Assembly: GCA_029857655.1 (NCBI GenBank)
Contig: JAOUGR010000073.1
Coordinates: forward strand, 1-8,826
Source of the DNA: Gammaproteobacteria bacterium
GTDB lineage: Bacteria > Pseudomonadota > Gammaproteobacteria > Steroidobacterales > Steroidobacteraceae
Length of the DNA: 8,826 bases
Reading direction: 5' to 3'
The translations under genes were made by a program, and so were the position numbers. Of this stretch, positions 6,331-8,826 are shown one piece after another. How positions within the stretch are numbered: position 1 is the stretch's first letter; each line of letters starts with the position of its first letter. The notes beneath the pieces are model-generated. The model ran no database searches. It saw only the letters and a list, made by a program, of their open reading frames with translations, and was not told the origin of the DNA.

Positions 6331-7239
6331 ATGACAGCCAATGGTCCGGTCGGGTTCGTTCGCGCAAAGCGATTGCGCCGGCGTCCGCTATTGCTTTCCG
6401 TCGGCGCCATCGTATTCCTGGCGCTGCTGGCCGGTGCCTTTGTGGCGGGCGGCCGCTATGGCAGCGCCGGCCCACTCGGCAAGTTCACATTGGCGCGCTG
6501 GAAGCAGGATCTCGCGACGCAGCAGGCGATGATTGACAAGACCCGCGCGACGGTTGGCGATCAGGTCGCGGCGCTGGCGACCCGGGTCGGCAGGATGCAG
6601 GCGCAGCTGACCCGCCTCGATGCGCTGGGCCGGCACCTGACCGAGGTGGCCAAGCTCGATCGTGGCGAATTCGATTTCGACCAGCCGCCCGCGGTCGGCG
6701 GGCCGCGCACTGAAGCGGCGGGCGAGGGCCCCGTTGTGCCGTCGCTGGTAGAAATGCTCGATACGGTGGAAGCGGCGATCGACGATCGTGGCCGACAATT
6801 GACTGCGCTGCAGAACCTGATCATGACGCGCGAGCTCGCGCAGCAGATCGTGCCGGGTGGGCGCCCGGTGGAATCAGGCTACATCTCGTCGCTGTACGGG
6901 CAACGCACGGATCCATTCGACGGCGACAATGCCTTCCATTCGGGTCTGGATTTCGCGGGCACCCCCGGCACCCGCGTGCTCGCGGTCGCCGACGGCATCG
7001 TCAGTCATGCCGGTGTCGACGGCGGCTACGGCCGCATCATCGAAATTACCCATGGCAACGGCTACGTCACCCGCTACGCCCATAATGCAAAACTGCTGGT
7101 GGCGCCGGGCCAGACGGTGAAGCGCGGCGAACCGATCGCGCTGATGGGCTCCACGGGCCGCTCCACCGGAACCCATCTGCACTTCGAAGTGCTCCGTGAC
7201 GGCCGCTCGGTCGATCCGCTGTCCTTCGTCAGGCGTTGA
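6331..7239 (+). CDS. Inner-membrane-anchored M23 family peptidoglycan metallopeptidase
   Basis: The 302-residue product has a basic N-terminus (RAKRLRRRP), one hydrophobic helix (about 20-40) acting as signal anchor, and a helical region likely to form coiled coils (about 55-110 and 138-172). A linker leads to a C-terminal LytM/M23 domain (about 180-302). The zinc site looks intact: H203 and D207 in HSGLDF, H284 in HLHFEV, with H251 in RYAHN and H282 as the catalytic histidines. It should therefore be an active zinc endopeptidase cutting peptide cross-links in the periplasm, unlike EnvC or NlpD, whose LytM domains are degenerate. Membrane anchor, coiled coil and LytM domain recall division-associated or elongation hydrolases, but the exact role is unknown. 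The start is uncertain: ATG 6331 is chosen, but an in-frame TTG at 6322 has a comparable weak ribosome site (AGGGAG at 6304-6309). It occupies the slot before secA where enterics have secM. Confidence 0.92.
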   Translation: MTANGPVGFVRAKRLRRRPLLLSVGAIVFLALLAGAFVAGGRYGSAGPLGKFTLARWKQDLATQQAMIDKTRATVGDQVAALATRVGRMQAQLTRLDALGRHLTEVAKLDRGEFDFDQPPAVGGPRTEAAGEGPVVPSLVEMLDTVEAAIDDRGRQLTALQNLIMTRELAQQIVPGGRPVESGYISSLYGQRTDPFDGDNAFHSGLDFAGTPGTRVLAVADGIVSHAGVDGGYGRIIEITHGNGYVTRYAHNAKLLVAPGQTVKRGEPIALMGSTGRSTGTHLHFEVLRDGRSVDPLSFVRR

Positions 7240-7355
7240 GCGAAGCGGCCTGAACGGAATCCCCCGGGCCGAGTCGTAGTAAACTACCGGTTTTTTCCGG
7301 TGGTCCCAGTGGGAACCCGTCCCGACTGACCCTCCCGGTTCGAGGTTCCAGGCGC
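7240..7355 (+). promoter_or_regulatory. secA leader with a chain of overlapping inverted repeats
   Basis: This 116-nt gap holds five arms in which each can pair with its neighbour. Arm 1 GTAGT (7276-7280) pairs with ACTAC in arm 2. Arm 2 ACTACCGG (7283-7290) pairs with arm 3 CCGGTGGT (7297-7304) across a T6 loop, with one U-G pair. GGTCCC (7302-7307), overlapping arm 3, pairs with arm 4 GGGAACC (7311-7317, one bulged A). GGAACC in arm 4 (7312-7317) pairs with arm 5 GGTTCC (7344-7349), which overlaps the GAGG ribosome site (7342-7345). No clear T-run terminator for the M23 gene and no SecM-like open frame are present. TAGTAAACT at 7277-7285 could include a -10 element, but no -35 is evident. 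The pairings are visible; a regulatory role is inference. Confidence 0.45.
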
Positions 7356-8826
7356 GTGTTGAAAATCTTTACGCGGATATTCGGCAGCCGCAACCAGCGA
7401 TTGCTGCGTCAGTATGATCGCCGGGTCGCCGAGGCGAACGCTTTTGCCGGTGCCTTTGCCGCGATGAGCGACGCAGATCTGCTGGCGCAGACAACGAAAC
7501 TGCGTGCCCGCCTTGCCGCGGGCGACTCCATCGATGACGTCCTGCCGGAGGCATTCGCGACGGTTCGCGAGGCCGCAGTCCGCGCGGTCGGATTGCGTCC
7601 CTTCGATGTCCAGCTGATCGGCGGCATGGTGCTGCACGAAAACAAGATTTCCGAGATGCGTACCGGCGAGGGCAAGACGCTGGTCGCGACATTGCCCGTC
7701 TACCTGAACGCATTGGCAGGTGAGGGCGTGCACGTCGTGACGGTCAACGAATATCTCGCGCAGCGCGACGCCGAGTGGATGGGGCCGATCTACCGTTTCC
7801 TCGGGCTGACTGTCGGCGTTATCACCAGCGGACAGCCGCCGGTCGAGAAGCGCGCCGGCTACGCCTGCGACGTGACTTACGGTACCAACAACGAATTCGG
7901 ATTTGACTACCTGCGCGACAACCTCGCCTTCCGGCTCGAGGACCGCGTGCAGCGCGGCCAGCATTACGCGATCGTCGACGAAGTGGATTCCATCCTGATC
8001 GACGAGGCACGCACGCCGTTGATCATCTCGGGGCCGGCCGAGGAAAGTACCGAGCTCTACATCAAGATCAATGAACTGGTGCCGCGCTTCACGCGCCAGC
8101 GGGAAGAGGAAGGCGAGGGCGATTACTTCGCCGATGAAAAGACCCGCCAGGTGCACCTGTCGGAGTCTGGATTCGAGAAGGCCGAGGAGCTCATGCAGCA
8201 GGCGGGGCTGTTGCGCCCCGGCGACAGTCTCTACGACCCGGCCAGCATCAGGCTGATGCACCACCTGAATGCGGCGCTGCGCGCGCACGTCCTCTACAAC
8301 AAGGACGTCGAGTACATCGTGCGCGGCGGCGAGGTCATCATCGTGGACGAGTTCACCGGTCGCACGATGCCGGGCCGGCGCTGGTCGGACGGCCTGCACC
8401 AGGCCGTCGAAGCCAAGGAGAGCGTGCGGATCCGCGAGGAAAACCAGACCATCGCGTCGATCACCTTCCAGAATTACTTCCGCCTGTACCGGAAGCTTTC
8501 CGGTATGACCGGCACGGCGGATACCGAGGCCTTCGAGTTCCAGCAGATCTACGGGCTTGAGGTCGTCGTCGTGCCGACCCACAAGCCGATGATCCGCAAC
8601 GACCAGGCGGACCTGGTCTACCTGAACCAGAAGGACAAGTTTGCGGCCATCATCGAGGATATTCGCGACTGCGTTACGCGCGGCCAGCCCGCGCTGGTCG
8701 GCACGGCCTCGATCGAGACTTCGGAACTGCTGTCGGGGCTCCTGCGCGATGCCGGAATTGCGCACGAGGTCCTGAATGCCAAGCAGCATGAGCGCGAGGC
8801 GATGATCATTGCGCAGGCCGGACGGC
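7356..8826 (+). CDS. secA: Preprotein translocase ATPase SecA, N-terminal 490 residues (3' end outside window)
   Basis: SecA is the motor ATPase that pushes unfolded preproteins through SecYEG. The frame is open from GTG 7356 to the window edge. The GTG start gives (M)[14 protein letters not shown], aligning with the E. coli start MLIKLLTKVFGSRNDR. A GAGG at 7342-7345 is 10 nt upstream and an AGG at 7350-7352 is close to the start. NBD1 carries the Q-motif FDVQLIGG (83-90), Walker A MRTGEGKT (101-108, K107) and Walker B IVDEVDS (206-212), followed by [14 protein letters not shown]. The preprotein cross-linking domain spans about 222-370 with VYEY-type features ([11 protein letters not shown] at 312-322). 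NBD2 begins near [10 protein letters not shown] (382-391) and includes [10 protein letters not shown] (448-457). The visible part ends at NAKQHEREA...IAQAG, well before the helical scaffold and zinc-binding tail. No secM precedes it. Confidence 0.98.
   Translation, partial: MLKIFTRIFGSRNQRLLRQYDRRVAEANAFAGAFAAMSDADLLAQTTKLRARLAAGDSIDDVLPEAFATVREAAVRAVGLRPFDVQLIGGMVLHENKISEMRTGEGKTLVATLPVYLNALAGEGVHVVTVNEYLAQRDAEWMGPIYRFLGLTVGVITSGQPPVEKRAGYACDVTYGTNNEFGFDYLRDNLAFRLEDRVQRGQHYAIVDEVDSILIDEARTPLIISGPAEESTELYIKINELVPRFTRQREEEGEGDYFADEKTRQVHLSESGFEKAEELMQQAGLLRPGDSLYDPASIRLMHHLNAALRAHVLYNKDVEYIVRGGEVIIVDEFTGRTMPGRRWSDGLHQAVEAKESVRIREENQTIASITFQNYFRLYRKLSGMTGTADTEAFEFQQIYGLEVVVVPTHKPMIRNDQADLVYLNQKDKFAAIIEDIRDCVTRGQPALVGTASIETSELLSGLLRDAGIAHEVLNAKQHEREAMIIAQAGR

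Noticed and set aside
7246..7271. CGGCC/GGCCG pairing after the M23 gene as a terminator
   Set aside because: The stem is only 5 bp with a 16-nt loop and no T-run follows.
7300..7329. Nine-codon GTG-initiated open frame in the secA leader, considered as a SecM-like or attenuation peptide
   Set aside because: It has no ribosome site, no signal sequence and no arrest-like motif; too short to separate from chance.
7284..8789. 501-codon - strand open frame antisense to secA
   Set aside because: The sense strand encodes SecA with all NBD1 motifs; the antisense product has no recognisable motif.
1..8826. Search for tRNA, rRNA, CRISPR, insertion sequences, direct repeats or a novel multi-gene system
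   Set aside because: Nearly all of the window is accounted for by conserved housekeeping genes; no repeat arrays, transposase motifs or RNA-gene signatures were seen.

Overview
The window is high-G+C DNA (roughly two-thirds G+C by eye) from a Gram-negative bacterium, very probably a gammaproteobacterium. It holds the 3' end of the dcw (division and cell wall) cluster, then lpxC, a dciA-type gene, an M23 peptidase gene and secA. An LpxC gene shows a lipid A outer membrane, and the order ftsZ-lpxC-dciA(DUF721)-M23-secA is typical of non-enteric gammaproteobacteria of the Pseudomonas/Xanthomonas/Chromatiales grade. Enterics carry secM at the position before secA. I cannot place the organism more finely from sequence alone.

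Layout. Bases 2-4703 are one tightly packed + strand operon segment: murB (5' end outside the window), ddlB, ftsQ, ftsA and ftsZ. Junctions are 4-nt and 8-nt overlaps or gaps of 6 and 13 nt. Bases 4704-4924 are the only sizeable gap in this half; they hold two strong G+C-rich hairpins and a possible extended -10 promoter. lpxC follows on + (4925-5839). Its stop codon abuts that of the convergent dciA-type gene on - (5840-6145). A less G+C-rich divergent spacer (6146-6330) leads to an M23 metallopeptidase gene on + (6331-7239). A 116-nt leader rich in overlapping inverted repeats precedes secA, which starts with GTG at 7356 and runs off the right edge.

How the genes work together. MurB and Ddl make the UDP-MurNAc and D-Ala-D-Ala precursors of peptidoglycan. 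FtsQ, FtsA and FtsZ build the divisome that directs septal wall synthesis. LpxC commits UDP-acyl-GlcNAc to lipid A. The M23 enzyme probably trims peptidoglycan in the periplasm, DciA loads the replicative helicase, and SecA drives protein export. The window is thus a housekeeping envelope, division and replication neighbourhood.

Every sizeable gene belongs to a known family, and I see no tRNA, rRNA, CRISPR, mobile element or novel multi-gene system. The points worth a second look are regulatory or structural: a perfect 16-bp palindrome plus T-run inside the first codons of dciA that reads as a terminator for the opposing lpxC transcript; abutting convergent stop codons in a 14-bp palindrome; a chain of mutually exclusive hairpins before secA; a dciA product that lacks the usual C-terminal tail; and an LpxC without the E. 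coli-type degradation tail.
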